Made by a program: the position numbers and the translations under genes. Positions 35,011 to 44,437 of a stretch of 64,000 nt of DNA are shown here, in pieces. The stretch is from contig NZ_VCIG01000043.1 of the NCBI RefSeq assembly GCF_006345815.1, positions 231,043 to 295,042 of the forward strand, in the 5' to 3' direction. Source of the DNA: Ochrobactrum sp. CGA5. GTDB taxonomy: Bacteria > Pseudomonadota > Alphaproteobacteria > Rhizobiales > Rhizobiaceae. Each line of letters starts with the position of its first letter. Position 1 is the stretch's first letter. The notes beneath the pieces were generated by a model, which searched no databases, was not told where the DNA came from, and saw only the letters and a list, made by a program, of their open reading frames with translations.

Positions 35011-36826
35011 TCGCAATTTCTTCATCACCATTGCCCTGTCCATCCTCGTGCTAACGCTGTGGCAAGTTTTTTATCTGGGTCCGAAAACGGAAGCCCAGCG
35101 GGAGCAGGCACGCATCGAGGAGCAGCAGAAACAACAGGTAACGCAACAGCAGGCGCAAGGTAGCCAGAGTGGCGACACGCCGCAGATGCCCGCCGCCTCA
35201 GGAAACATTCCTGGTCACAGCGATGTTGCAGCCGCAGGCGGCACGCTGAGCCGCGAGGCAGCCATTGCCCAGACGCAGCGCGTCGAGATCGACACGCCTT
35301 CGCTGCGCGGTTCGATCAACCTGACTGGCGCGCGCCTCGATGATCTCTTCTTGAAGAAGTATCATGAGACCGTCGACGACAATTCACCTCAGATCGAACT
35401 GCTCGCGCCCTCGGCGCTGAAGCAGGGCTATTTCGTCGAACTCGGCTTCACCGGCAATGAGACGACTGGCTCGGTGCCGGGTCCAAACACAGTCTGGACC
35501 GTGGAAGGCAACAACAAGCTGACGCCTTCAACGCCGGTCACACTGACCTATACCAACGAGAAGAACATCACCTTCAAGCGCGTCATCTCTGTTGACGACG
35601 CCTATATGTTTGCTGTTGACGACACGATCACCAACAATACCGGCGCAGCCATTTCGCTGGCTTCCTATGGCCGCGTGACCCGCTTCAACCAGCCGGAACA
35701 TGCAAGCGCGACCTATGTGCTGCATGAGGGCCTGATCGGCGTCATGGGTCAGGATGGCCTGCAGGAAATCAAATATTCCAAGGTCGAGGACGACAAGGAC
35801 ATTTCGTTCAAGGACGTCAACGGCGGCTGGCTTGGCATAACCGACAAGTACTGGGCGGCAACACTTGTTCCGCCGCAGGATGAAAAATTCACTGGCCGTT
35901 TCTCGCACTTCACCAATGATCGTCCGCGCTATCAGACCGACTTCCTCAGCGCACCGATGACCATTGCGCCAGGCCAGGCTCAGACGCTGAAAAACCATGT
36001 CTTCGCCGGCGCGAAAGTGGTTTCCAACATCAAGACTTATGAAGAAAAGCTTGGCATCAAGCAGTTCGAACTTTTGATCGACTGGGGCTGGTTCTACTTC
36101 ATCACCAAGCCGATGTTCTATCTCATCGACTGGATCTACAAGTTCTCGGGCAATTTCGGCGTCGCCATTCTGGTCGTCACCGTTCTCCTGAAAGGCCTGT
36201 TCTTCCCGCTTGCCAACAAGTCGTACAAGTCGATGGCACGTATGAAGCTGGTGCAGCCGAAGCTGACTGAAATCCGCGAGAAATATGCGGATGACAAGAT
36301 GAAGCAGCAGCAGGAAATGATGCGGCTCTACAAGGAAGAGAAGATCAATCCTCTTGCCGGTTGCTGGCCGGTGCTGGTGCAGATTCCGGTGTTCTTCGCA
36401 CTTTACAAGGTACTTTATGTCACCATCGAAATGCGTCATGCGCCGTTCTTTGGCTGGATTCAGGACCTTGCTGCGCCCGATCCGACCTCGCTCTTCAACC
36501 TGTTCGGCCTCCTGCCTTTCGGTGTGCCACACTTCCTGATGATCGGCGTCTGGCCGCTCCTGATGGGCATCACCATGTTCCTGCAGATGCGCATGAACCC
36601 GACGCCACCGGACCCGACGCAGGCTGCGATCTTCACCTGGATGCCGGTGATCTTCACCTTCATGCTGGCTTCGTTCCCGGCTGGTCTGGTGATCTACTGG
36701 GCATGGAACAACCTACTCTCCATCACCCAGCAGGGCATTATCATGAAGCGTCAGGGCGTGAAGATCGAGCTCTTCGACAATCTCAAGAGCCTCTTCAAGC
36801 GAAAGCCGAAAGAAGCGAAGAAATAG
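35000..36826 (+). CDS. yidC: Membrane protein insertase YidC
   Basis: The 608-residue inner-membrane insertase starts [19 protein letters not shown] with its first helix, has a large periplasmic beta domain (about 60-360), and the conserved five-helix core from about 375 on ([39 protein letters not shown]). It inserts proteins with or without SecYEG. The start at 35000 has AGGA upstream and overlaps rnpA. A basic C-terminal tail (KRKPKEAKK) could contact ribosomes. Confidence 0.97.
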   Translation: MENNRNFFITIALSILVLTLWQVFYLGPKTEAQREQARIEEQQKQQVTQQQAQGSQSGDTPQMPAASGNIPGHSDVAAAGGTLSREAAIAQTQRVEIDTPSLRGSINLTGARLDDLFLKKYHETVDDNSPQIELLAPSALKQGYFVELGFTGNETTGSVPGPNTVWTVEGNNKLTPSTPVTLTYTNEKNITFKRVISVDDAYMFAVDDTITNNTGAAISLASYGRVTRFNQPEHASATYVLHEGLIGVMGQDGLQEIKYSKVEDDKDISFKDVNGGWLGITDKYWAATLVPPQDEKFTGRFSHFTNDRPRYQTDFLSAPMTIAPGQAQTLKNHVFAGAKVVSNIKTYEEKLGIKQFELLIDWGWFYFITKPMFYLIDWIYKFSGNFGVAILVVTVLLKGLFFPLANKSYKSMARMKLVQPKLTEIREKYADDKMKQQQEMMRLYKEEKINPLAGCWPVLVQIPVFFALYKVLYVTIEMRHAPFFGWIQDLAAPDPTSLFNLFGLLPFGVPHFLMIGVWPLLMGITMFLQMRMNPTPPDPTQAAIFTWMPVIFTFMLASFPAGLVIYWAWNNLLSITQQGIIMKRQGVKIELFDNLKSLFKRKPKEAKK

Positions 36827-36836
36827 ACTTGAAAAG

Positions 36837-36860
36837 AACCCCGCTTCGGCGGGGTTTTTT
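36837..36860 (+). terminator. Rho-independent terminator after yidC
   Basis: CCCCGC and GCGGGG arms with the stable TTCG loop are followed by six T's, 12 bases past the yidC stop. Confidence 0.9.
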
Positions 36861-36935
36861 GTGCCCTCATGTTGACAATGCGGCTCATAACCTTGATGCG
36901 TGTACTCAATAGAATACACCATTGGGACAGAACCA

Positions 36936-37661
36936 TTGAGCGAGCAGGATAAGAAGCAAGCGGCGATCAGGGCCGCTCAGGCAGCGGCGGATGCAGTCCG
37001 GGAAGCCCAGGCGGCACTCGTCGAGGAAGGACGCCTGCTCTTCAAAAAGTCATGGATCTTCATCCGTGGCGTGCCGTCCATGAAATTTCTGCCGCCGGAA
37101 GGCCCGGTGGAAATCGCCTTTGCGGGCCGCTCCAATGTCGGCAAGTCGTCGCTCATCAATGCGCTCGTCAACAAGAAGGGTCTTGCGCGCACCTCCAACA
37201 CGCCGGGCCGCACACAGGAACTGAACTATTTCGTGCCGGACGGCTATTCCGGTGAGAACGGCGATCTTCCGCCGCTGGCACTGGTTGACATGCCGGGCTA
37301 TGGCTTTGCCGAGGCGCCGAAAGCACAGGTCGATGCCTGGACACGCCTTGTGTTCGATTATCTGCGTGGACGCACCACGCTGAAGCGCGTCTATGTGCTG
37401 ATCGACGCCCGCCACGGCATCAAGAAGAACGATGCGGAAGTGCTGGACCTTCTCGACAAAGCCGCAGTTTCCTATCAGATCGTGCTCACCAAGATCGACA
37501 AGATCAAGCCTGCGGGCGTGCCGCGCCTATTGGAAGAAACCCACAAGCTTACCTACAAGCGCGCTGCCTGCTTTCCCGGCATCATCGCAACATCGTCAGA
37601 AAAAGGCGTGGGCCTCGACGAGCTGCGTGCAGCAATCGCATTGCTTATCAAGGAAGCCTGA
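36936..37661 (+). CDS. engB: Ribosome biogenesis GTPase YsxC/EngB
   Basis: The protein of about 241 residues has G1 [19 protein letters not shown]3 [11 protein letters not shown] and G4 LTKIDKIKP, the order of EngB, which helps assemble the large ribosomal subunit. An extra Ala-rich N-terminal helix ([19 protein letters not shown]) precedes the domain. No ATG fits; TTG at 36936 with GGGAC upstream is the best start, with GTG 36900 the alternative. Confidence 0.92.
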   Translation: MSEQDKKQAAIRAAQAAADAVREAQAALVEEGRLLFKKSWIFIRGVPSMKFLPPEGPVEIAFAGRSNVGKSSLINALVNKKGLARTSNTPGRTQELNYFVPDGYSGENGDLPPLALVDMPGYGFAEAPKAQVDAWTRLVFDYLRGRTTLKRVYVLIDARHGIKKNDAEVLDLLDKAAVSYQIVLTKIDKIKPAGVPRLLEETHKLTYKRAACFPGIIATSSEKGVGLDELRAAIALLIKEA

Positions 37662-37664
37662 TTA

Positions 37665-38273
37665 TCAGTCCGAGCAGCTTTCCGGCTGCCCGTCCAGTCC
37701 TTCGTTGAGACGCTCAAAACGGGTGCTCACATGCCCCTCGCCGCGCTTGATATGCAGCACATAGATGCTGTCGAAGTCGTCGCCGCGCCATCTCGGCACC
37801 GCAGCCTTGTCGCCGCCATTGTCCTTGAGCAGATTTCTGGCCAGTTTGTAGAGCTGCTTGTGTTCCCAGCCGACCAGTATCGTCGCATTGCTGTATTGCG
37901 GTTGCTGAAGTGCTGCCTGCAGCTTATCGATCTCATTATAGCCGAAGCGGGTATCGACCGGCATCTGAAAACGGATGGCGGTCGGCTCCACAGTCGCAAG
38001 CGGACGATTGTAGGCATAGGAAGCACCGCCATCCATCTTTTCTTTCGCGGGATCTGGCGCAAAAATGGCGTCGGGCTTGCCAAAATCCCTTGCTATGACG
38101 GCAGGCAGCTTCAAGGAACGATTAAGCCCCCGGCAACTGAGCTGTCCCAATCCGCCCTCCGGCTTTTCGCCGTGACGAACGAGAATGATTGTCTCGGTCG
38201 TTGGTGCAGGCGCAGCATGGGATGCAGATGTGCCAAGCAGGGAGACAAGAGCGGCGAGAAATATTTTGTCCAT
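37665..38273 (-). CDS. Exported histidine-phosphatase family protein
   Basis: The 202-residue protein has a signal peptide (KIFLAALVSLLGTSASHA) and the catalytic motif LVRHGEKPEGG, whose His is phosphorylated in the phosphoglycerate-mutase superfamily. A second His-type region is ILVGWEHKQLYKLARNLL. Periplasmic location suggests a phosphomonoesterase or phytase-like role rather than a SixA function. It converges on engB with three bases between the stops. Confidence 0.85.
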   Translation of the reverse strand: MDKIFLAALVSLLGTSASHAAPAPTTETIILVRHGEKPEGGLGQLSCRGLNRSLKLPAVIARDFGKPDAIFAPDPAKEKMDGGASYAYNRPLATVEPTAIRFQMPVDTRFGYNEIDKLQAALQQPQYSNATILVGWEHKQLYKLARNLLKDNGGDKAAVPRWRGDDFDSIYVLHIKRGEGHVSTRFERLNEGLDGQPESCSD

Positions 38274-38476
38274 GGAAACAGCTTCTGTGAAAATCGTTCG
38301 GCTTCAAGATCCGCATAGATCCCGCATTGGCCTTTTACTGGGCAAGTTTCAGGCAGCAAATTCAAATAATCGCGAACGAACAGCCGGAAAATAAACATCT
38401 GCGGATTCCAATTGCTACAAAACCAGTCTAGAAAAACCTGTTTCTTCCTGCCCTGTCGCCAGCCATGGAGCCCGCG

Positions 38477-39367
38477 ATGACGACACTTGAAAATCCCGAA
38501 ATGCAAGCGCAACTCCTGTCCGCTGCCTTGCCCTATATGCAGCGTTACGAGAACAAGCATGTCGTCGTAAAATATGGTGGCCACGCCATGGGCAACCCGG
38601 AGCTTGGCAAGGCTTTTGCCCGCGATATCGCACTTTTGAAACAGTCGGGCATCAATCCAATTGTCGTTCATGGCGGCGGACCGCAGATTCAGGCCATGCT
38701 GACCAAGCTCGGCATCGAATCGCGTTTTGAAGGCGGCCTGCGCGTCACCGACGAAAAGACTGTAGAAGTGGTGGAGATGGTTCTGGCCGGTTCCATCAAC
38801 AAGGAAATCGTCGCCCTCATCAATGCCGAAGGCGAATGGGCGATCGGTCTTTGCGGCAAAGACGGCAATATGGTCTTCGCGCAGAAGGCGCACAAGACCG
38901 TCATCGATCCTGATTCCAATATCGAGAAAGTGCTGGACCTCGGCTTCGTCGGTGAACCGGCAGAAGTGGATCGCACCCTGCTCGATCTCCTGGCGCGCTC
39001 CGAAATGATCCCGGTCATTGCACCGGTCGCACCGGGTCGCGATGGCCACACCTACAACATCAATGCCGACACTTTCGCAGGCGCGATTGCCGGCGCACTG
39101 GCCGCAACGCGCCTCCTTTTCCTGACCGATGTTCCAGGCGTTCTCGACAAGGACAAGAACCTCATCAAGGAACTCTCGGTTGCCGATGCGCAGGCGCTGA
39201 TCAAGGACGGTACGATTTCCGGCGGCATGATCCCGAAAGTGGAAACCTGTATCGATGCGATCCGTCGCGGCGTCGAAGGCGTCGTCATCCTCAACGGCAA
39301 AACCCCCCATGCCGTGCTGCTGGAGCTTTTCACCGAGCATGGTGCCGGCACGCTTATCGTGCCGTAA
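38477..39367 (+). CDS. argB: Acetylglutamate kinase
   Basis: The 296-residue kinase performs the second step of arginine synthesis. It shows [15 protein letters not shown], the phosphate-binding [12 protein letters not shown] and the ATP-site [13 protein letters not shown]. It is very close to the Brucella protein as I remember it. The start at 38477 (MTTLENPEM) is used. The last codons TTATCGTGCCGTA are repeated twice downstream. Confidence 0.97.
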   Translation: MTTLENPEMQAQLLSAALPYMQRYENKHVVVKYGGHAMGNPELGKAFARDIALLKQSGINPIVVHGGGPQIQAMLTKLGIESRFEGGLRVTDEKTVEVVEMVLAGSINKEIVALINAEGEWAIGLCGKDGNMVFAQKAHKTVIDPDSNIEKVLDLGFVGEPAEVDRTLLDLLARSEMIPVIAPVAPGRDGHTYNINADTFAGAIAGALAATRLLFLTDVPGVLDKDKNLIKELSVADAQALIKDGTISGGMIPKVETCIDAIRRGVEGVVILNGKTPHAVLLELFTEHGAGTLIVP

Positions 39368-39376
39368 TAGGAAGAA

Positions 39377-39455
39377 GCGCGTTTATCGTGCCGTAGAGCG
39401 CAACCCGAAAAGTGTGAAACGGTTTTCGGATAAGATGCGCGTTTATCGTGCCGTA
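39377..39455 (+). repeat. RIME-like element flanked by 19-bp direct repeats derived from the argB end
   Basis: GCGCGTTTATCGTGCCGTA occurs at 39377-39395 and again at 39437-39455. Its last 13 bases also match the argB end at 39354-39366. Between the two copies lies a CCCGAAAAGTG...CGGTTTTCGG palindrome. The arrangement resembles an inserted or duplicated palindromic element with a repeated flank. Confidence 0.8.
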
Positions 39456-39465
39456 AGGATCAACC

Positions 39466-40170
39466 ATGACGGATATTCCGGACAGAGCTGCCTTCGCCCA
39501 CGTCACTGACTGGGTGTTCGACCTCGACAACACGCTTTACCCGCACGCTGCCAATCTGTTCTCGCAGATCGACGTGAAGATGACGACCTATGTCGAGACC
39601 TTGCTGAAGCTGCCGCGTGACGAAGCGCGCAAGATTCAGAAGCAGTTCTATCTGGAATATGGCACCACGCTGAAAGGCCTGATGGAATGCCATCAGATCG
39701 ATCCGGACGATTTTCTCAGGCAAGTCCATGATATCGACTATACATGGCTGACTCCCGATCCTGCGCTCGGACGGGCAATCAAAGCCCTGCCGGGTCGTCG
39801 TTTCATCTTTACCAATGGCGACCGCGGCCATGCCGAACGCGCTGCCAGCCAGCTCGGGATTCTTGATGATTTCGACGACATTTTCGACATTGTCGCAGCA
39901 GGCCTGACACCGAAGCCCGAACAGGCCACCTATGACCGCTTTCTTGGCACCTTCGGCATCGATGCGGGCAAAGCTGTCATGTTCGAGGATTTGGCTCGAA
40001 ACCTGGTTGTTCCCAAAGCTCTCGGCATGAAAACGGTATTGGTCGTACCGAACAATTTTGAGCCCACATTTTCCGAAATATGGGAAAGCGACCCCGAATT
40101 CACCGATCAGGTGGATTATGTGACCGACAATCTGACCCGGTTTCTGGAAGAAATCGTTGCACACAGATAG
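39466..40170 (+). CDS. Pyrimidine 5'-nucleotidase (HAD family)
   Basis: The 234-residue HAD phosphatase begins near FDLDNTLYPHAANLF, the DxD motif and context of the SDT1/pyrimidine-nucleotidase group. Later motifs are FTNGDRGHAERAA, GLTPKPEQATYDRFL and AVMFEDLARNLVVPK. It probably dephosphorylates UMP/CMP. It follows the argB-derived repeats and its end overlaps the DUF817 gene by 14 bases. Confidence 0.88.
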   Translation: MTDIPDRAAFAHVTDWVFDLDNTLYPHAANLFSQIDVKMTTYVETLLKLPRDEARKIQKQFYLEYGTTLKGLMECHQIDPDDFLRQVHDIDYTWLTPDPALGRAIKALPGRRFIFTNGDRGHAERAASQLGILDDFDDIFDIVAAGLTPKPEQATYDRFLGTFGIDAGKAVMFEDLARNLVVPKALGMKTVLVVPNNFEPTFSEIWESDPEFTDQVDYVTDNLTRFLEEIVAHR

Positions 40171-41083
40171 GCATTTCACCGGTCTTGAAAAACGCATCGA
40201 CAAGACCGCCCACCGCCTCCTCGACAATCTACCCCGTCACAGGATCAGCGATGCGCTGATCGAGTTTCTGGTTTTCGGGCTGAAACAGGCATGGGCCTGC
40301 CTCTTCGGCGGCGCCATGCTGGCGCTCATCATTATGACCCGCTGGTTTTGGCCAGATGGCGGCGCGGGCTTTATCACGCGCTACGATTTCCTGTTCCTGT
40401 CCGCGCTTGCGATCCAGCTCGCGATGCTGCTCTTCAAACTGGAGGCGTGGGAGGAAGCCAAGGTCATCCTGATCTTTCATGTCGTCGGCACGGCGATGGA
40501 AGTGTTCAAGACGCATGCGGGTTCATGGATATACCCGGAGGAGAATTTCTTCCGCATCGGCGGTGTGCCGCTGTTTTCCGGCTTCATGTATGCCGCTGTC
40601 GGCTCCTATATGGCGCGCATCAACCGCATATTCGATATAAGGCTGAACCACTATCCACCGCTCTGGATGACCATCGTTCTGGCGACCGCGATCTACATCA
40701 ATTTCTTCGCGCACCACTTCATCTGGGACATGCGATGGCTGCTGTTTGCCGCGACCTTCGCCCTTTTCTGGCGCACCAGCATGCACTACCGCGTCTTCCG
40801 TTTTCGGCACAAGATGCCGCTGCTGGTCGCCTTCCTGCTGACTTCGCTCTTCATCTGGGTTGCCGAGAACATTGGCACATGGTCGAAGGCCTGGCTTTAT
40901 CCAAACCAGCGCAATGGCTGGGAACTGGTTTCGATGAGCAAGCTCGGCTCATGGTATTTGCTGATGATTATCTCCGTCGTGCTGGTGACACTTGTTCACC
41001 GGCCTCGTCCCTATCAAGCGGAAGAAGAGACGCCAAATAAAACGCCCGACCAGTTGGCCGGGCGCATCGAACAGAATAGCTGA
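40157..41083 (+). CDS. DUF817 integral membrane protein
   Basis: This 308-residue protein has about eight hydrophobic segments, with conserved-looking polar motifs KTHAGSWIYPEENFFRIGG and FAHHFIWDMRWLL. I recognise DUF817, a family of unknown function. Translation probably starts at TTG 40157, inside the preceding gene, with GGAAG upstream, so the two are coupled. The His and Glu in the membrane could bind metal, which is speculative. Confidence 0.8.
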   Translation: MHTDRHFTGLEKRIDKTAHRLLDNLPRHRISDALIEFLVFGLKQAWACLFGGAMLALIIMTRWFWPDGGAGFITRYDFLFLSALAIQLAMLLFKLEAWEEAKVILIFHVVGTAMEVFKTHAGSWIYPEENFFRIGGVPLFSGFMYAAVGSYMARINRIFDIRLNHYPPLWMTIVLATAIYINFFAHHFIWDMRWLLFAATFALFWRTSMHYRVFRFRHKMPLLVAFLLTSLFIWVAENIGTWSKAWLYPNQRNGWELVSMSKLGSWYLLMIISVVLVTLVHRPRPYQAEEETPNKTPDQLAGRIEQNS

Positions 41084-41088
41084 AGCAA

Positions 41089-41928
41089 TCAGAACTTATA
41101 GAAATTCTTGATCTGCTCCCAGGCTTCGTCGGCGGTTTCGACAAAATTAAGCAACTCAATGTCGGCAGGCGAAATCGTGCCCTGCTCGGCCAGAAACTCG
41201 ATATTGATCGCCTTTGTCCAGAACTCCTTACCGAACAGGATCAGCGGCACGCGCTCCATACGGTTGGTCTGGATCAGCGTCATCGCCTCGAAAAGCTCGT
41301 CCATCGTCCCAAAACCACCCGGGAACACGCAGATCGCTTTGGCGCGCATCAGAAAGTGCATCTTGCGGATCGCAAAGTAGTGGAAGTTGAAGCACAAGTC
41401 CGGCGTGACATAGGCGTTGGGCGCCTGCTCGTGCGGCAGGACAATATTGAGCCCGATCGTCGGGGCGCCGACATCGGCAGCTCCGCGATTGCCGGCTTCC
41501 ATAACGCCGGGACCGCCGCCGGTCACCACGATGAATTCGCGATAATAGGTCGTCGCGGAATATTCGGAGCAAAGACGCGCAAACCTGCGCGCTTCCTCGT
41601 AGTAATGTGCATTGGCTTCGAGGTTCTTTTTCTGGACCTCGTTCTTGGCCGCCCATGCCTCACCGCCTGGCTCGGGAATCCGCGCGCCGCCGAACATGAC
41701 GACGGTGGACTTGATGCCCCGGTCGGCCAGAATCATTTCGGGCTTGAGCAGTTCAAGCTGCAACCGGACCGGACGCAGATCGCGCCGGGTCATGAAATCA
41801 TCGTCTGTGAAAGCAAGGCGATAAGCAGGAGCTTCGGTCTGGGGCGTCTGCGGTACGGTTCGCGCTTGTTTGACCGCTTCCTCTGAATTGGGGAACGGCG
41901 TCCAGCCGGACTTTTCCATGGGATTCAT
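41089..41928 (-). CDS. LOG-family protein (TIGR00730, nucleotide 5'-monophosphate phosphoribohydrolase)
   Basis: The 279-residue protein contains the LOG signature CVFPGGFGTMDELFEAMTL near residues 205-223 and VVTGGGPGVMEAGNRGA. LOG enzymes release the base from nucleoside monophosphates, including cytokinin ribotides. The roughly 85-residue N-terminal extension before VVMFGGARI is longer than in the plant-type enzymes. Start 41928 follows AGGTGAG; 41949 lacks a ribosome site. Converges on the DUF817 gene. Confidence 0.88.
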   Translation of the reverse strand: MNPMEKSGWTPFPNSEEAVKQARTVPQTPQTEAPAYRLAFTDDDFMTRRDLRPVRLQLELLKPEMILADRGIKSTVVMFGGARIPEPGGEAWAAKNEVQKKNLEANAHYYEEARRFARLCSEYSATTYYREFIVVTGGGPGVMEAGNRGAADVGAPTIGLNIVLPHEQAPNAYVTPDLCFNFHYFAIRKMHFLMRAKAICVFPGGFGTMDELFEAMTLIQTNRMERVPLILFGKEFWTKAINIEFLAEQGTISPADIELLNFVETADEAWEQIKNFYKF

Positions 41929-42135
41929 TCGTCTCACCTGCTCTTTCATATCGCCATTCGACGCATAACAGCATCCATTCTGGCGCTAATTGCTTAATCT
42001 GTCTCAAACATGGCGTTGCAATCGGATCATGAACGACATTGACCCCCATGACGCCTTCGCTTAATCAATTCCCCAGCAACTGGCCGGAACTGTCCGTGCC
42101 TGCCTTCCGCCGCCCTTTCATGGAGATCGCACCCT

Positions 42136-42990
42136 ATGACCAAGCCAGACCTCGCCTCCCTTGAGAAGACAATCGACAAGGCTTTTGACGAGCGCGACGG
42201 TATCAACACGGCAACGCGCGGCGAAGTGCGCGAAGCCGTCGAACAATCGCTCATTCTGCTCGACCGCGGTGAAGCTCGTGTCGCAGAAAAACAGGCGGAC
42301 GGCAACTGGCATGTCAACCAATGGCTGAAGAAAGCGGTTCTGCTCTCCTTCCGCCTCAACCCCATGGAAGTTATCAAAGGCGGTCCGGGCCAGTCATCCT
42401 GGTGGGACAAGGTTCCTTCAAAGTTTGACGGATGGACGGCCAACGAGTTTGAGAAAGCCGGCTTCCGCGCTGTGCCGAACTGCGTCGTACGCCATTCGGC
42501 CTATATCGCGCCAAACGCAATCCTGATGCCATCCTTCGTCAATCTCGGCGCCTATGTCGACGAAGGCACCATGGTGGACACCTGGGCGACAGTCGGCTCC
42601 TGCGCACAGATCGGCAAGAATGTTCATCTTTCCGGCGGCGTCGGCATCGGCGGCGTTCTGGAGCCGATGCAGGCAGGCCCAACCATTATCGAAGACAATT
42701 GTTTCATCGGCGCCCGCTCGGAAGTGGTTGAAGGCTGCATCGTGCGCGAAGGCTCGGTCCTCGGCATGGGCGTTTTCATCGGCAAGTCGACCAAGATCGT
42801 GGATCGCGCAACCGGCGAAGTCTTCTACGGTGAAGTGCCGCCCTATTCTGTCGTCGTCGCTGGCACCATGCCGGGCAAGAACGTTCCCGGAGAAAACTGG
42901 GGGCCGAGCCTCTATTGTGCCGTCATCGTCAAGCGCGTCGATGAAAAGACCCGCTCAAAGACCTCTATCAACGAATTGCTGCGTGATTGA
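42136..42990 (+). CDS. dapD: 2,3,4,5-tetrahydropyridine-2,6-dicarboxylate N-succinyltransferase
   Basis: The 284-residue trimeric enzyme uses succinyl-CoA in lysine and diaminopimelate synthesis. It has a helical N-terminal domain, then left-handed beta-helix hexapeptides ([21 protein letters not shown], residues about 142-162 and on, and [12 protein letters not shown]). dapE of the same pathway lies 2.4 kb downstream. A terminator follows. Confidence 0.97.
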   Translation: MTKPDLASLEKTIDKAFDERDGINTATRGEVREAVEQSLILLDRGEARVAEKQADGNWHVNQWLKKAVLLSFRLNPMEVIKGGPGQSSWWDKVPSKFDGWTANEFEKAGFRAVPNCVVRHSAYIAPNAILMPSFVNLGAYVDEGTMVDTWATVGSCAQIGKNVHLSGGVGIGGVLEPMQAGPTIIEDNCFIGARSEVVEGCIVREGSVLGMGVFIGKSTKIVDRATGEVFYGEVPPYSVVVAGTMPGKNVPGENWGPSLYCAVIVKRVDEKTRSKTSINELLRD

Positions 42991-43017
42991 GCGCACCGCA
43001 AACGTTCTTGAAAGCAA

Positions 43018-43046
43018 AAGGCGACGCTGTTGGCGTCGCCTTTTTT
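43018..43046 (+). terminator. Rho-independent terminator after dapD
   Basis: GGCGACGC and GCGTCGCC arms with a five-base loop are followed by TTTTTT, 28 bases after the dapD stop. Confidence 0.9.
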
Positions 43047-43138
43047 ATGACTGGTCGCCCCTTCGGATGGCGCAATGCCTCTGATCCGGGCAGTCCGGGG
43101 AGACATTGACGCCATCCTCCGGGGAGATTTTTTGGAAG

Positions 43139-43209
43139 CCCTTCGGTTGTCCTGCGTGTCTTATGCGTGAGGGGAGGAACGCACTTGACGATGCAGGGCA
43201 ACCGAAGGA
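43139..43209. repeat. Long fold-back sequence between dapD and a small exported protein gene
   Basis: CCCTTCGGTTGTCCTGC at 43139-43155 and GCAGGGCAACCGAAGGA at 43193-43209 pair at 15 of 17 positions around a 37-base loop that can form an inner TGCGT/ACGCA stem. The ten bases TCCGGGGAGA occur twice just before it. It could be a cruciform, a small RNA or a 3' structure for the minus-strand gene. Confidence 0.5.
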
Positions 43210-43227
43210 CTCTGCCATCAAAACAAA

Positions 43228-43488
43228 CTAGTTCTGGTAGCTGGATGGGGAAGCGTCGCCGAAGCGATGAGCCGAACCGTCCTGATTAACCGGCGTAGAC
43301 CGATGGATGGCTGCCGGAGCCGTATAGTCGATATTGCTCCGGGTCGAAGCGACCGGAGTTACGCCAGGAAGGACGAAGGCCTTGTCCTGAGCGGCCATTG
43401 CAGGCGGCTGACCAACAAACGGGTTTTCGGCATAGGCAGCGCCAGCACTCAGGGCGACAGCCAGAGCGGCGAGAGCAAACTTCTTCAT
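43228..43488 (-). CDS. Small exported protein, paralogue A
   Basis: This 86-residue protein has a clear signal peptide (MKKFALAALAVALSAGAAYA) and a short mature chain with DYTAPAAI. It ends QDGSAHRFGDASPSSYQN, a tail identical over 18 residues to the next gene upstream on the same strand. I cannot name the family with confidence; it resembles small secreted rhizobial proteins such as DUF680. It is a duplicate of the neighbouring gene. Confidence 0.75.
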   Translation of the reverse strand: MKKFALAALAVALSAGAAYAENPFVGQPPAMAAQDKAFVLPGVTPVASTRSNIDYTAPAAIHRSTPVNQDGSAHRFGDASPSSYQN

Positions 43489-43736
43489 TTTTCTATTCCT
43501 TTTCTCCATAGCGTCCCCCGATTTCAGTTTTCAGATCGGTGTTCGATCAACCGAACCTTGAGACTACGTCTCGGGCTTGCAGGGGACATTCTGTTAGCTG
43601 GGCCTTCGTGGCCCGCCCCAAGGTGTCAGGCACATCTGGGAGGAAATGCCCCGACACCATCGGGAATACATGCGATGTAGTTATTTCATTCATGCCCGGT
43701 CCGTAGGAACCGGAAAGACCAAATCCGTGCGGACTT

Positions 43737-43973
43737 TTAGTTCTGGTAAGAGGAAGGAGACGCATCACCGAAACGGTGAGCCGAACCATCCTGATGGACC
43801 GTTGACTTGTTGATCGAAGCCGGGGCCGTGTAGTCGAGCTTCTGGCCCTGCACTGCAACAGGGGTGCGGTCATGTGCATAAAGATCGGCAGGTTCACCGA
43901 CATGCGGGTTTTCAGCGAAGGCAGCACCGGCGCTAAGAGCGAGGGCAGCGGCAGCAAGAACAATCTTTTTCAT
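43737..43973 (-). CDS. Small exported protein, paralogue B
   Basis: The 78-residue protein has a signal peptide (MKKIVLAAAALALSAGAAFA), then ENPHVGEP, LDYTAPASI and the same C-terminal QDGSAHRFGDASPSSYQN as its neighbour. The AAGGAGATAGGAAA ribosome site supports the start at 43973. The mature part is about 58 residues, polar and probably flexible. The function is unknown; a role in the periplasm or at the cell surface is inferred from the signal only. Confidence 0.78.
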   Translation of the reverse strand: MKKIVLAAAALALSAGAAFAENPHVGEPADLYAHDRTPVAVQGQKLDYTAPASINKSTVHQDGSAHRFGDASPSSYQN

Positions 43974-44360
43974 TTTCCTATCTCCTTGGAAAGTGGAGCG
44001 GCGTTTGTTCGTCGTTCCGATGCACCTCAAATGGGTGACAGTGGGGAAAAGTTCCAGTCACAAAAATGTTTAGTTAATCACACATTCGTGCGAGAATTTT
44101 CTCGAAATAATATGTACCTTCTTCTAAAAAACAAATAATAACAATATGATACTTGATATACCAGTAATCACACAGCTGTTACAGCAGTGCTTTTGTTCAA
44201 AAAGAACGAACAATCTGTCCCAATATATTGTCCAATGTGAGTGAACAATGAGGCCGTTTTCTCAAGATCGACATCGAAAGAAGCGAAGCGGACTTCGTCC
44301 AGATGGCATATTGATTTGTCTCTGGCATTGATCGGCAATCACATAAGCCCCTGCTCAACA
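43974..44360. other. AT-rich intergenic region upstream of paralogue B
   Basis: Roughly 44040-44240 is much richer in A and T than the surrounding DNA, with runs such as ACAAATAATAACAATATGAT. I find no supported gene in it. It should hold the promoter of the small exported protein genes and possibly an unrecognised RNA. Confidence 0.4.
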
Positions 44361-44386
44361 GAAAAAGCCGCATCGAAATGCGGCTT
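44361..44386 (-). terminator. Rho-independent terminator of the transglutaminase-like gene
   Basis: AAGCCGCAT and ATGCGGCTT arms form a nine-base stem with a four-base loop, followed on the minus strand by TTTCTG. It lies about 50 bases beyond the gene's stop. Confidence 0.8.
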
Positions 44387-44437
44387 GATAAGATTTGATG
44401 GATAAAATGAACCGGCATTCACATGAACGCCACCCGA

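Noticed and set aside
38111-39340. Long minus-strand open frame (409 codons) opposite argB
   Set aside because: argB on the plus strand is certain; the antisense protein has no recognisable motif and the frame mirrors argB codon bias.
41042-41066. Hairpin CGCCCG...CGGGCG as a terminator
   Set aside because: It lies inside the 3' coding end of the DUF817 gene and lacks a T-tract.
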